This document shows, piece by piece, positions 48,066 through 55,432 of a stretch of DNA of 64,000 nucleotides. The notes under the pieces are model-generated. The model had not been told where the DNA came from and searched no databases. It saw only the letters and a list, made by a program, of their open reading frames with translations. How positions within the stretch are numbered: the stretch's first letter is position 1; each line of letters opens with the position of its first letter. The stretch comes from Methylobacter luteus IMV-B-3098 (GTDB lineage: Bacteria; Pseudomonadota; Gammaproteobacteria; Methylococcales; Methylomonadaceae), in the NCBI RefSeq assembly GCF_000427625.1, contig NZ_ATYJ01000014.1:62001-126000 (forward strand). Direction: 5' to 3'. The position numbers were made by a program, and so were the translations under genes.

Positions 48066-48572
48066 TTACGGGTTCACAGGTACCATGCTTGGCATGGAAG
48101 AAGAGCCAAGGTGGGTGGCAATAATCGCATCATCATCGAAGTAGCGATGCAATTGCTCAAAGTGCGTTGGCGTAACCCGACGGTTCGAGTCAGTCACGGC
48201 TTCGGCGTACGACAGTGCCGCTTTCTCCCGTTCGCTGAACAAAGGACTTGTCTCAAATTCCGTAAGTTCGGCCAGTTTGTCAGGGTCGATCCCCCGCTTG
48301 AGGATGATGAAAGGATTGAGATCAACGCAGAAATGGCAACCGTTGATTTGCGAAATGCGTACAGTGATCAGTGAGCGCAGCAAAGGCTCAATCGGCGATG
48401 TTCGGCGGTCCAGGGCGCCATAAAGCAAAGCGAGGGCGACTAAGACTTTCGGCGTGCGTGCCCAAAGGCGGGCGGCTTCCAGTACCCTGCCGTATCGGCG
48501 CTTCTGATTCCAAAAGAAAAGCCGCACGTACCAGGGAAAACGATAATCAGATGGCGTCGTTAAGAATGGCAT
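48066..48572 (-). CDS. Carboxymuconolactone decarboxylase / AhpD-like protein, altered C-terminus
   Basis: 168 aa. The family core is ISQINGCHFCVDLNPFIILKRG with a CxxC redox pair and downstream SEREKAALSYAEAVT. After FDDDAIIATHLG the expected helix (usually ELTALIAFQNLSSKFN-like) is replaced by GSSSMPSMVPVNP, so the last ~20 residues are probably lost or frameshifted next to the mini-transposon at 48596. Alkylhydroperoxidase-type activity is possible but may be lost. Confidence 0.7.
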   Translation of the reverse strand: MPFLTTPSDYRFPWYVRLFFWNQKRRYGRVLEAARLWARTPKVLVALALLYGALDRRTSPIEPLLRSLITVRISQINGCHFCVDLNPFIILKRGIDPDKLAELTEFETSPLFSEREKAALSYAEAVTDSNRRVTPTHFEQLHRYFDDDAIIATHLGSSSMPSMVPVNP

Positions 48573-48595
48573 GATTTATCTCTGGGGTCATGATA

Positions 48596-48792
48596 TGTCA
48601 CTTTTCAAAGTCGCTGTCAGCAATAATCAGTCAGAACCCACGATCACCATGATGGACGCAAACTAAAATGTCAAAGTCGATGTTGAGTGTTCCAACCCGA
48701 TGTCAGCGTATTGCAATAGGAAGGTTCATTTAAAATTTTATGTTTTGCTCACGTTCTCAACTCTCTGCTGACATCGGCTTTGAAAAGTGACA
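48596..48792. mobile_element. 197-bp mini-transposon of the same family as 7266-7552
   Basis: Starts TGTCACTTTTCAAAGTCG and ends, inverted, CGGCTTTGAAAAGTGACA. Additional repeat units lie at about 48669 (TGTCAAAGTCGATGTTG) and 48699. Its first ~100 bp, including TCAGAACCC and GCGCAAACTAAAATGTCA-like strings, align with the reversed right end of the 7266-7552 element. It carries no gene and sits 154 bp upstream of the recombinase. Confidence 0.7.
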
Positions 48793-48853
48793 CCGGCAGC
48801 AATGAACTGATTGTCACCAATGTATCATGGGTATACTCAAACGGAACAATGCC

Positions 48854-48876
48854 ATGAGACACAAAAAGTGTCTCAT
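48854..48876. promoter_or_regulatory. Perfect 9-bp inverted repeat upstream of the recombinase
   Basis: ATGAGACAC-AAAAA-GTGTCTCAT, 70 bp upstream of the recombinase ATG. It is followed by TAGGGTGTTTTGAAACA, giving further TGTTT/AAACA symmetry. This is the usual place for a res (resolution) site bound by the serine recombinase and for its autoregulation. Confidence 0.5.
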
Positions 48877-48946
48877 TAGGGTGTTTTGAAACATTTTAGC
48901 TGCTATCGTGCCAGGGTTTAAACCCTATCGAGACCAAACAGGACTC

Positions 48947-49498
48947 ATGGCTATTTATGGTTACGCCCGCGTCTCCAGCGCGGATCAAGATTATTCCCTT
49001 CAAGAACAGGCGCTGCGTACGGCGGGCTGCGAAATTATCCGGGCCGAGAAAGTGCCAGGCACCGGTCGAACTGAATTAGAATTGCTGCTGGAATTTCTGC
49101 GCAAGGGCGACACGTTGGTCGTTACCCGCGTGGATCGTCTGGCCCGCAGCATCAAAGACCTGCAGGACATCGTGTATGCGCTCAAGGAGCGCGGCGTCAC
49201 GTTACGGGCGACGGAACAACCGATCGATACGCAGACTGCGGCCGGTAAGGCCTTCCTGGACATGCTGGGGGTATTCGCCGAGTTCGAGACGAATCTGCGC
49301 CGCGAACGACAGATGGAAGGGATTGCGGCGGCCAAGGCCCGGGGCGTCTACCAGGGCAGGAAGCCTTCCGTTGATAGCCAGGCGATCAAGGTGCTACGCG
49401 ATCAACAAAAGCTCGGCGCCACCGAAATCGCCCGGCAGCTCGGCGTCAGTCGGGCCTCGGTTTACCGGGCGCTGGCCAAGCCTCACGCCGAGACCTGA
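48947..49498 (+). CDS. Serine recombinase (resolvase/invertase family) of the transposon
   Basis: 183 aa from ATG 48947. Catalytic start IYGYARVSSADQDYSLQEQ with Ser10 in ARVS, then VPGTGRTELELLLEFLRKGDTLVVTRVDRLARSIKD and FAEFETNLRRERQMEGIAAAKARG. The C-terminal HTH is GATEIARQLGVSRASVYRAL. It probably resolves cointegrates formed by the transposase behind it; the stop lies 1 nt before the transposase TTG start. Confidence 0.92.
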   Translation: MAIYGYARVSSADQDYSLQEQALRTAGCEIIRAEKVPGTGRTELELLLEFLRKGDTLVVTRVDRLARSIKDLQDIVYALKERGVTLRATEQPIDTQTAAGKAFLDMLGVFAEFETNLRRERQMEGIAAAKARGVYQGRKPSVDSQAIKVLRDQQKLGATEIARQLGVSRASVYRALAKPHAET

Positions 49499-49499
49499 C

Positions 49500-51134
49500 T
49501 TGATCCCGGCCGATTCGCTGTTACGGCTGCGGCAACGGCTGGACCCATTGCCGCCGAAAAGTCCGGAGCGGGCCGCCCAGGTGGCGGCGGTCGCCAATCT
49601 CTACGGTGTCTCGTCCAGCACCGTCTATCGGGCACTGAACCACGTCAATAAACCACGCTCCGCGCACCGAGCCGATTACGGCAAGCCGCGCAAATTGCCG
49701 CGAGCCGAGCTGGAGCGCTATTGCGAACTGATTGCCGCACTTAAGCTCAGGACCACCAACAAGAACGGGCGGCACTTGTCCACCCGACGGGCCATCGAGT
49801 TGTTGGAAGACTATGGCGTGGAGACTGCCGAAGGCCTGGTGCAGGTTCCGAAAGGCTTGCTGACGCGGCCTACCGTGAACCGCTATCTGACGCTCTGGCG
49901 TCTTGATCAGCCTCGCCTGACCCGCGAGCCGGCGGCCGTCCGCTTCCAGGCCGAACACAGCAATGACTGCTGGCAGTTCGACATCTCGCCGTCGGATCTC
50001 AAACATATCGACAAACCCGACTGGATCGACCCGGCCAAAGGCCAGCCCACTTTGGCGCTGTTCAGCGTGGTCGACGACCGCAGCGGCGCCGCTTACCAGG
50101 AATACCGCTGCATCTACGGCGAAGACGCGGAGTCGGCGCTGCGCTTTCTGTTCAACGCCATGGCGCCCAAGGCCGATGCCGCCTATCCCTTCCAGGGACG
50201 GCCCCAAATGCTCTACCTGGATAACGGGCCGGTGGCGAAAAGCCGGGTGTTTCAGAACGTGATGCAGGCGCTTGGCATCGAGTGGCAGACGCATCTGCCG
50301 GCCGGCAAGGACGGCACGCGCACCACAGCCCGCTCCAAAGGCAAGGTCGAGCGTCCGTTCCGGACGGTCAAGGAAGCCCACGAAACCCTCTATCACTTTC
50401 ACAAGCCGGAAACCGAGCAACAGGCCAACGAATGGCTGCTGCGCTACCTGCTGAACTACAACGCCCAACGGCATCGCTCCGAACCGCACTCACGTAATGA
50501 TGACTGGCTGACCCATCTGCCCGCCGAAGGGCTGCGCGAAATGTGCACCTGGGAGCAGTTCTGCCGCTTCGCCCGCGAACCGGAACGGCGCAAGGTCGGC
50601 ATCGATGCCCGCCTCAGCATCGAGGGGACCCAGTATGAAGTGGAGCCCGCCATGGCCGGCGAATCGGTCGTCTTGCTCTGGGGACTGTTCGACGACGAGT
50701 TGTTGGTCGAATTTGACGGCGAACGCTTCGGACCGTACCGGCCGGTCTCCGGGCCGATCCCCCTGCATCGCTATCGGGCCTTCAAACGCAGTCAGGCCGA
50801 TCAGCGTGCCGCCCGCATCCGCTCATTGGCGGCTCAGCTCGGCTTGCCGATTGCGGCGCTGTCCGGCAACGATGTACGCCTGGCGGAGCCAGAGCTCCCG
50901 ACAACTATGCCTCGGCAACCGTTCGATACCGAGGCGCACGAGTACCATTATCCAACGGTCATTGCCGCCAAGCTGGCCATCGCCGACGAACTGACGACAC
51001 CGCTGGCCAAACTGCCGCCCGAGGATAAAGCCTTCATCGACCAGGTTCTGGCCGAAACGCTGACACGCCGGGTTGTGCTGGCGAAAGTGAGAGACTATTT
51101 CCGAGATAAAACAGGAGCACAGCATGCGGGTTGA
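49500..51134 (+). CDS. DDE transposase, Mu/TniA-like
   Basis: 544 aa from TTG 49500, the first start after the recombinase stop; an open frame extends further upstream only as a shadow of that gene. An N-terminal HTH region (VAAVANLYGVSSSTVYRALN) precedes an rve core: first Asp in CWQFDISPSDLK, second in MLYLDNGPV, Glu in KGKVERPFRTVKEAHE. The C-terminal Mu-type barrel follows (RRKVGIDARLSIEGTQYEVEP). The triad is intact. It acts with the AAA+ protein coded next, whose start it overlaps by 11 nt. Confidence 0.9.
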   Translation: MIPADSLLRLRQRLDPLPPKSPERAAQVAAVANLYGVSSSTVYRALNHVNKPRSAHRADYGKPRKLPRAELERYCELIAALKLRTTNKNGRHLSTRRAIELLEDYGVETAEGLVQVPKGLLTRPTVNRYLTLWRLDQPRLTREPAAVRFQAEHSNDCWQFDISPSDLKHIDKPDWIDPAKGQPTLALFSVVDDRSGAAYQEYRCIYGEDAESALRFLFNAMAPKADAAYPFQGRPQMLYLDNGPVAKSRVFQNVMQALGIEWQTHLPAGKDGTRTTARSKGKVERPFRTVKEAHETLYHFHKPETEQQANEWLLRYLLNYNAQRHRSEPHSRNDDWLTHLPAEGLREMCTWEQFCRFAREPERRKVGIDARLSIEGTQYEVEPAMAGESVVLLWGLFDDELLVEFDGERFGPYRPVSGPIPLHRYRAFKRSQADQRAARIRSLAAQLGLPIAALSGNDVRLAEPELPTTMPRQPFDTEAHEYHYPTVIAAKLAIADELTTPLAKLPPEDKAFIDQVLAETLTRRVVLAKVRDYFRDKTGAQHAG

Positions 51135-52095
51135 AGTGATGCAGTACTACGGGCTGACCAGGCCCTTTAACCAGGCGGGCTATTACGAGACCGCCCACCA
51201 CCAGGCACTGATGAAGGATATCCGTGGGGCGATCCATGAAGGGCGGCTCATTGCGCTCTGCGGCGTGGTCGGCAGCGGCAAGACGGTGATGCTGCGCCGG
51301 CTCCAGCGGTTGCTGGAAGAAGAGAAGAAAGTAACCGTTTCCAAGTCATTGGCTGTCGATAAACACCGCATCAAGCTGGCCACCTTCATCGCGGCCCTGT
51401 TTTACGACCTGTCTACCGAGAAACACGTGCGTATCCCCAGCCAGGGCGAAAAACGCGAGCGCGATTTGCGAGAGCTGGTGCGCAAAAACAAGAGGCCGGT
51501 GGCGCTGTTTGTGGACGAAGTCCACGATCTCAATGGCCATACCTTGATCGGCCTGAAGCGTCTGATGGAGCTGGTCGAGGATGGCGATGGCCGACTGTCG
51601 GTCGTGCTGGCAGGGCATCCCAAATTGCGCAACGATCTGCGCAAACCCACAATGGAGGAAATCGGCTACCGCACTGATGTGTTTTCCCTGGATGGCATCA
51701 CCGGTCATCAGCGTGAGTATATTCAGTGGCTGCTCAAGACCTGCTCGGATAGCCAATCCGAAGCCGATGCCATGCTGACTGACGATGCCCTGGAGCTGTT
51801 GGCCGCCAAACTGCGCACGCCGCTGCAAATTCAACTGCACCTGACCTTGGCGCTCGAAGCCGGCTATCAGGCGGGTGAGCGTCCCGTTCCGGTTGAAGTC
51901 GTCGATTCAGTGTTATCACGCCAGATTGATGATCTGGAACCTACGCTGATCCGGCACGGCTACCGCATCAAAGACCTGACGGAGCAATTGGATGCGAAGT
52001 CCGCCGACATCAAAGCATTGTTCAACAATACGCTGGATCCGGTGCGGGCAACAGAGTTGCGCGAGAAAATGCTGCGGGCCGGGCTGCCCATTTGA
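51124..52095 (+). CDS. AAA+ transposition ATPase (TniB/ExeA-like)
   Basis: 323 aa. Walker A GVVGSGKTVMLRRL (about residue 45), Walker B VALFVDEVHDL (about 125), sensor VVLAGHP. The C-terminal ~60 residues are helical. Such ATPases load on target DNA and activate the partner DDE transposase. The gene overlaps the transposase by 11 nt. The transposon right end starts about 30 bp beyond its stop. Confidence 0.9.
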   Translation: MRVEVMQYYGLTRPFNQAGYYETAHHQALMKDIRGAIHEGRLIALCGVVGSGKTVMLRRLQRLLEEEKKVTVSKSLAVDKHRIKLATFIAALFYDLSTEKHVRIPSQGEKRERDLRELVRKNKRPVALFVDEVHDLNGHTLIGLKRLMELVEDGDGRLSVVLAGHPKLRNDLRKPTMEEIGYRTDVFSLDGITGHQREYIQWLLKTCSDSQSEADAMLTDDALELLAAKLRTPLQIQLHLTLALEAGYQAGERPVPVEVVDSVLSRQIDDLEPTLIRHGYRIKDLTEQLDAKSADIKALFNNTLDPVRATELREKMLRAGLPI

Positions 52096-52121
52096 TGCCT
52101 GCGATAGTTGCAGATAATGTG

Positions 52122-52271
52122 AGCCTATGGAAATGGAATGCGAGCCCATACGGATAAATGCAAGCTCAGTGGCATTTATTCTGAGCCGAGCCGGATTTTC
52201 AGTCGCAATTAATCCGAGCCGAAAAACGCGATAATTGCGAGCCCGGCTATTTTCAAACGCGAGCCACTACA
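52122..52271. mobile_element. Right terminal repeat of the large transposon
   Basis: About 150 bp with repeated GGCTCG/CGAGCC units (GCGAGCCCAT, GAGCCGAGCC, CCGAGCCG, GCGAGCCCGG, GCGAGCCACTACA) that would bind the transposase. The outer tip reads TGTAGTGGCTCGCG on the minus strand. It aligns with the split left end at 22058/24035. The flank beyond it contains GTTAGGT (52285-52291), an integron core-like site. Confidence 0.75.
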
Positions 52272-52303
52272 GATAGGCTTAACAGTTAGGTTGTTAGTCT
52301 TTG

Positions 52304-52347
52304 TGTCGCTTTTCAAAGTCGATGTCAGCAGATTGTGAAAAGTGACA
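52304..52347. mobile_element. 44-bp collapsed mini-transposon
   Basis: Begins TGTCGCTTTTCAAAGTCG and ends GAAAAGTGACA inverted. The first 33 bp match the short end of the 7266 element, and the last 11 bp are the opposite tip. It looks like an internal deletion derivative reduced to its two ends. It lies 33 bp outside the big transposon's right end. Confidence 0.6.
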
Positions 52348-52390
52348 ACTACCTTGTGGTCCGAAAATGAAGGAATCGTTGTCGTATCCG

Positions 52391-52597
52391 ATGATGATGC
52401 AAATGGTCGGCTCATTTGCTGAGTTCGAGCGTACGATGCTGCACGAGCGCACTCGAAATGGTCTGGAGGCAGCCCGTAAGCAAGGCCTGATCGGCGGCCG
52501 CCGCCCTAAACTGAAGACTCATCAGCAAGAGGAAATTGTTAAGCTGGTCAGTTCCGGACAGAAAAACGGATTCTGTGGCTTACCTGATGTCACTTAG
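52391..52597 (+). pseudogene. Fragment of a Tn3-type serine resolvase
   Basis: MMMQMVGSFAEFERTMLHER...GGRRPKLKTHQQEEIVKLVSSGQK is the middle of a resolvase (after the catalytic domain, up to the start of the HTH). Upstream the frame runs into unrelated sequence (KESLSYP, the segment shared with 8268-8289), and downstream the HTH is replaced by [10 protein letters not shown]. Both ends are therefore missing. The tail overlaps the cold-shock gene by 4 nt. Confidence 0.7.
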
Positions 52598-52803
52598 ATA
52601 ACGGTGACTTCTTCAGCTTGCAAGCCTTTCGGGCCGCGTGTGATCTTGAACTGGACGCGCTGGCCTTCTTCAAGGGATTTGTAGCCTGTGCTCACGATGC
52701 TGCGGTAATGGACGAACACATCAGGGCCGGTTTCTGGTTGGATAAAACCAAAGCCTTTTTCAGAGTTAAACCATTTAACGGTGCCGGTAGTCATGGTAGA
52801 CAT
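52594..52803 (-). CDS. Cold-shock protein (CspA family)
   Basis: 69 aa from ATG 52803 (a second ATG three codons on is possible). A single OB-fold with [19 protein letters not shown] (RNP1 KGFGFI) and VFVHYRS (RNP2), ending [13 protein letters not shown] chaperone of the cytoplasm. The residue HYRS replaces the usual HFS. The ~100-bp region upstream is long enough for a structured leader, as common for this family. Confidence 0.92.
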   Translation of the reverse strand: MSTMTTGTVKWFNSEKGFGFIQPETGPDVFVHYRSIVSTGYKSLEEGQRVQFKITRGPKGLQAEEVTVI

Positions 52804-52959
52804 AATAATAAGTCCTAATAGAGGTATTTGAATTAAAGCCTTAAACAAGGCGAGTAACCTCTTTAAAGACAAAACCTAGACTGTGTAATTCATCAACAGT
52901 TGATTCTAAAACCGTTTTTTATCATTCACGGGGGCATGTACCTTGGTTGTCAGATGGGC

Positions 52960-52989
52960 AAAAAAAGGCTGGGCCATTAGCTCCCAGCC
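52960..52989 (-). terminator. Rho-independent terminator (minus strand)
   Basis: GGCTGGG (52967-52973) pairs with CCCAGCC (52983-52989); on the minus strand the stem is followed by seven T residues (52966-52960). It would end the transcript of the 53052-53363 gene and of the small genes behind it, upstream of the cold-shock promoter. Confidence 0.8.
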
Positions 52990-53051
52990 GAGTGGCGGGC
53001 GGTCGGCCCGCAGGGAAACACTATAATGTGAAACTGGTTTGGTTGAGTCGT

Positions 53052-53363
53052 TTAGCCGCCTTCCGCCCCAGTTGGATGCACAAATTGGCCTATAGCCAGA
53101 CTCAAGCCATGCAGCGCACTCTCCAAATGAATACCTTTTGCACGCTGCTGTGAACACTCACCTTCTTTACAAAGGATGTCGATAAAATCATACTTATCTG
53201 GTTGCTCAGAAAGCACAATAAGATGAGCCTCGGCGTAATCCCAAAAGATAGACAAATGACTGGTTACAATTGGCTCATGATCTACAATCTGCTGGATAGC
53301 CTCATCCATTCCAGTATGGGGATGGTTTCTTATACTTAGCGGCAGTTCTGGATTATATGTCAT
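53052..53363 (-). CDS. Unknown small protein
   Basis: 103 aa from ATG 53363, preceded by AGGAAAG. Not recognised. The sequence (MTYNPELPLSIRNHPHTGMDEAIQQIVDHEPIVTSHLSIFWDYAEAHLIVLSEQPDKYDF) looks like a folded cytoplasmic protein with several His and Trp. It is closed by the terminator at 52960-52989. Confidence 0.5.
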   Translation of the reverse strand: MTYNPELPLSIRNHPHTGMDEAIQQIVDHEPIVTSHLSIFWDYAEAHLIVLSEQPDKYDFIDILCKEGECSQQRAKGIHLESALHGLSLAIGQFVHPTGAEGG

Positions 53364-53640
53364 ACTATTCTTTCCTATCGCTCTTGTATGTTGCGTGCAC
53401 CCGCCGGCCAAGTTTTCGTGGACCGGTTAAAGAACCGATTGCCGTCGTAGAAGTGTATATTGACACCAGCGAGTAGGTTTATATCAGGAATTTCGCAAGC
53501 ATTTTGTGAGGAAAAAAATTACCAGTGACAAATTTGTTTAGCTAATTTATGACCCACACCCTGTATTCCCCTACCCACTATACTGCATCATCCTACCTAC
53601 TTCAGCCAGAATCCTATCCTTTGCCACTACATACGGCATC
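53364..53640. other. Gap with no supported gene
   Basis: AT-rich spacer. A 22-codon open frame on the minus strand (from about 53630) follows the stop of the 53641-53781 frame, but it is too short to support. Confidence 0.3.
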
Positions 53641-53781
53641 TTAGGTTTTAGCCTTCCTTGTTCCGTATTTGTCAGTGATTCTATTTATCCGACGATTGAT
53701 TCTGGCCTTCACCGGAAGAAACTCTCTGCCCGCACTATCTCTAGACTCTGCTAGAAAGGCTATGATTCTTTTCTCTTTCAT
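53641..53781 (-). CDS. Very small basic protein, unknown
   Basis: 46 aa: MKEKRIIAFLAESRDSAGRE then a highly basic tail with RINRRINRI and KYGTRKAKT. GGGGGTAG precedes the ATG. Same direction as the other small genes up to 54765. Composition suggests nucleic-acid binding; the call is weak. Confidence 0.35.
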   Translation of the reverse strand: MKEKRIIAFLAESRDSAGREFLPVKARINRRINRITDKYGTRKAKT

Positions 53782-53906
53782 AGGGTCTACCCCCATAGAT
53801 TCGGATTATCCCCATTGACCTTCTAAGTATCCGTATCAGGTGATGTAAAGCTAGCCCTATCCAGACCACGACATATTCAATCGCAATTCTGGCCTTATAT
53901 GAAGCT

Positions 53907-54128
53907 TCACACTCGGCCCTTTGTTCTTCTGATACGGAGAAATTCGGCGTAGTCTCCTTCAGCCGTTGCTATCGGATCAGCCTGCGCTTCTCCATCTCTA
54001 CAGTTAGCCGCATAGCTGAGACCGGCGAAGGTTTCGATATACTCTTCTGCCGGCCTATATTGATCGCTAATCACTAGCTCTTGGTATCTCTGTATATACC
54101 GCTGCTTCCACTCGGTATCGCTTAACAT
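53907..54128 (-). CDS. Small paralogous protein A
   Basis: 73 aa. It shares a pattern with the next upstream gene: W..RY..RY......DQYRP...YIE..A..SY..NC..G....DPI..A..DY......R..KG. That conservation between neighbours shows both are real, selected proteins. The family is unknown; two conserved Cys/aromatic positions and an acidic middle are notable. Confidence 0.55.
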   Translation of the reverse strand: MLSDTEWKQRYIQRYQELVISDQYRPAEEYIETFAGLSYAANCRDGEAQADPIATAEGDYAEFLRIRRTKGRV

Positions 54129-54181
54129 GGTCTATCCTCCATCGTGTTTAACCGGTTTTTTTCATCTACCCAGATGATTAC

Positions 54182-54409
54182 TTACGCACTGCCTTTCCCC
54201 TTATCCTTTCTCATGAGAACAAGATCACCATAATCCTTTCCCGCCTGCTCTATCGGGTCTACTTCGTCTTTCCCATTATTACAGTTATGCAGATAGCTGA
54301 TATTAGCCACAGCTTCGATATACTGGTCATCCGGCCTATACTGATCTTGAGCACATATATCCTTGTATCGCTCTCTATACTTCCGCGTCCACTTCGCTTT
54401 ATTCGGCAT
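54182..54409 (-). CDS. Small paralogous protein B
   Basis: 75 aa, paralogue of the 53907-54128 product over its whole length (tandem duplicates). The ATG overlaps the stop of the 54399-54536 frame, which implies coupled translation. Function unknown; found in a phage- or plasmid-like run of small genes. Confidence 0.55.
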   Translation of the reverse strand: MPNKAKWTRKYRERYKDICAQDQYRPDDQYIEAVANISYLHNCNNGKDEVDPIEQAGKDYGDLVLMRKDKGKGSA

Positions 54410-54536
54410 GATGATGCTCCTGTCTTCTTTTATGGGATTTTGTCGACCGGACAGCCTGCTTAGCCATAATGAACGTATCTTTCCTACCGTATCCGAACTT
54501 GGTTGTGTAGTAATTCGCTAATCTGTTGATCGTCAT
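54399..54536 (-). CDS. Very small basic protein, unknown
   Basis: 45 aa: MTINRLANYYTTKFGYGRKD followed by a Lys/Arg-rich tail ending HHHAE. CGAGAGG lies upstream of the ATG at 54536. Its stop overlaps the start of paralogue B by 11 nt. Too short to classify. Confidence 0.4.
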   Translation of the reverse strand: MTINRLANYYTTKFGYGRKDTFIMAKQAVRSTKSHKRRQEHHHAE

Positions 54537-54591
54537 GATTGCTACCTCTCGGTTTCTTTCTATCACGGTTCATCCGTTCGATTTCGATTAC

Positions 54592-54765
54592 TTAGTTGAA
54601 TTTAACTTCCGTTGTGTCACCGGTATTCAAACCGCACCACAGAGCCATATCTTCTTTGGTTTTTCCCCGAATGCTGATGAATGCGTTGACCTGAAAATCT
54701 CCATCTGTTCTGACCAGAACATTCATTCCTGACTTTAACTCTTCCGGCTTTACTGGTTGACTCAC
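54592..54765 (-). CDS. Small protein, unknown
   Basis: 57 aa from GTG 54765, preceded by GGGAGAGGCGGA; a longer frame to 54855 has no ribosome site. The sequence SQPVKPEELKSGMNVLVRTDGDFQVNAFISIRGKTKEDMALWCG looks like a compact beta-rich domain. It is the first of the minus-strand small genes. Confidence 0.45.
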   Translation of the reverse strand: MSQPVKPEELKSGMNVLVRTDGDFQVNAFISIRGKTKEDMALWCGLNTGDTTEVKFN

Positions 54766-54970
54766 TCCGCCTCTCCCTCGGCTATGATTTACCGTTTGTT
54801 TGACATTGAGTTTGTAGTTTATCCGGCAGATCGAGGGCTGGTTATAGGGCTTCAATGATCGCCATCAACTCTTGTTCGATTGTTGATGGCAGCGTATCCC
54901 TCGCACTGCACACTAGATGTAGTTTCTTGATTTCATAATCGCGCTTTCTTGCACTTATCCGGTATTTTCA

Positions 54971-55090
54971 TCTCAGATTAACTGATTTTATAAATTCAGA
55001 TTTTCTCGCATTAATTGCTCCTGTTTTTCAGTCTTCTCACATTAATTGATTTTATCAATCGGGATTTCTCACATTATTTGATTTTATCTC
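54971..55090. repeat. Four ~32-bp tandem direct repeats (iteron-like)
   Basis: Units begin at 54971, 55004, 55035 and 55067 (spacings 33, 31, 32), each starting TCTCACATTAATTGATTTTA or a close variant (TCTCAGATTAACTGATTTTA, TCTCGCATTAATTGCTCCTG). Spacing of about three helical turns and head-to-tail order resemble replication iterons or a cooperative repressor array. Just after it lies the palindrome ACAACTAAAGTTGT (55097-55110). Confidence 0.65.
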
Positions 55091-55110
55091 AAGTCAACAA
55101 CTAAAGTTGT

Positions 55111-55357
55111 CAACTTTGCTTTGGGCACTTTATTGAGGGGGAAGCCGCAGAATTCGGAAAAAATCGTAAAGACCGGATTTGTCAGATTGAACGCTAAGAA
55201 TTTATGTGGGTTTTGTCAGGAAATACTGGATCGGACTCTATTCTGACGCGATTTTCAGCTTATGCCTGACGTCTGGTTGAGGTACGCTTTAACCTGACAG
55301 AATTATTCCACACACACTACTGATTGCTCTGTACTTAACAGAGAATGCCCATTAAAC
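55111..55357. other. Intergenic region before the blaI-like promoter
   Basis: No gene seen on either strand between the repeat array and the operator at 55358. Several runs resemble TGACAG/CTGTCA, with no clear second promoter. Confidence 0.3.
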
Positions 55358-55391
55358 ACCGATTGACAGTCGGTTTATTGGCGCTTAAACT
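55358..55391 (+). promoter_or_regulatory. Sigma70-type promoter overlapped by a 17-bp palindromic operator
   Basis: The palindrome ACCGATTGACAGTCGGT (55358-55374) contains the -35 TTGACA (55363-55368); 17 bp later is TAAACT (55386-55391), a good -10. The start codon of the repressor gene follows at 55433. The same palindrome (ACCGACTAACGGTCGGT) recurs at 56856, so a BlaI-type dimer probably binds both. Confidence 0.7.
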
Positions 55392-55432
55392 CACTTTTTT
55401 AATAGCTAAGCTACTTGCGAGTTGATGGCTTC

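Larger units (their letters stand above)
22058..52271. mobile_element. Putative ~30.2-kb metal-resistance transposon (recombinase/DDE transposase/AAA+ type)
   Basis: The left terminus TGTAGTGGCTTGC (22058) and right terminus GCGAGCCACTACA (52271) are in inverted orientation. Once the ISL3 insertion in the left end is removed, they align without gaps for ~150 bp with only about 20 differences. The transposition genes abut the right end and no other matching end is visible near 48.8 kb, so 22058 is the natural partner. No 5-bp target duplication was found (GTAAA versus GATAG), so two separate remnants remain possible. Cargo is heavy-metal efflux. Confidence 0.5.

Noticed and set aside
48066-48572. 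Fully intact AhpD-like enzyme
   Set aside because: The final helix expected in the family is replaced by a Ser/Pro-rich tail next to a mobile element, so activity cannot be assumed.
49176-49499. Longer N-terminus for the transposase
   Set aside because: This stretch is the recombinase gene read in another frame; the TTG at 49500 right after its stop is the sensible start.
22053-52276. Five-base target duplication for the large transposon
   Set aside because: The flanks are GTAAA and GATAG, which do not match, so no duplication is claimed.
52906-53157. An 83-codon minus-strand gene over the terminator
   Set aside because: It spans the terminator at 52960-52989 and overlaps a better supported frame; no family pattern.
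54971-55090. Possible CRISPR array
   Set aside because: The ~32-bp units are contiguous and imperfect with no spacers between them, and there are no cas genes in the window.
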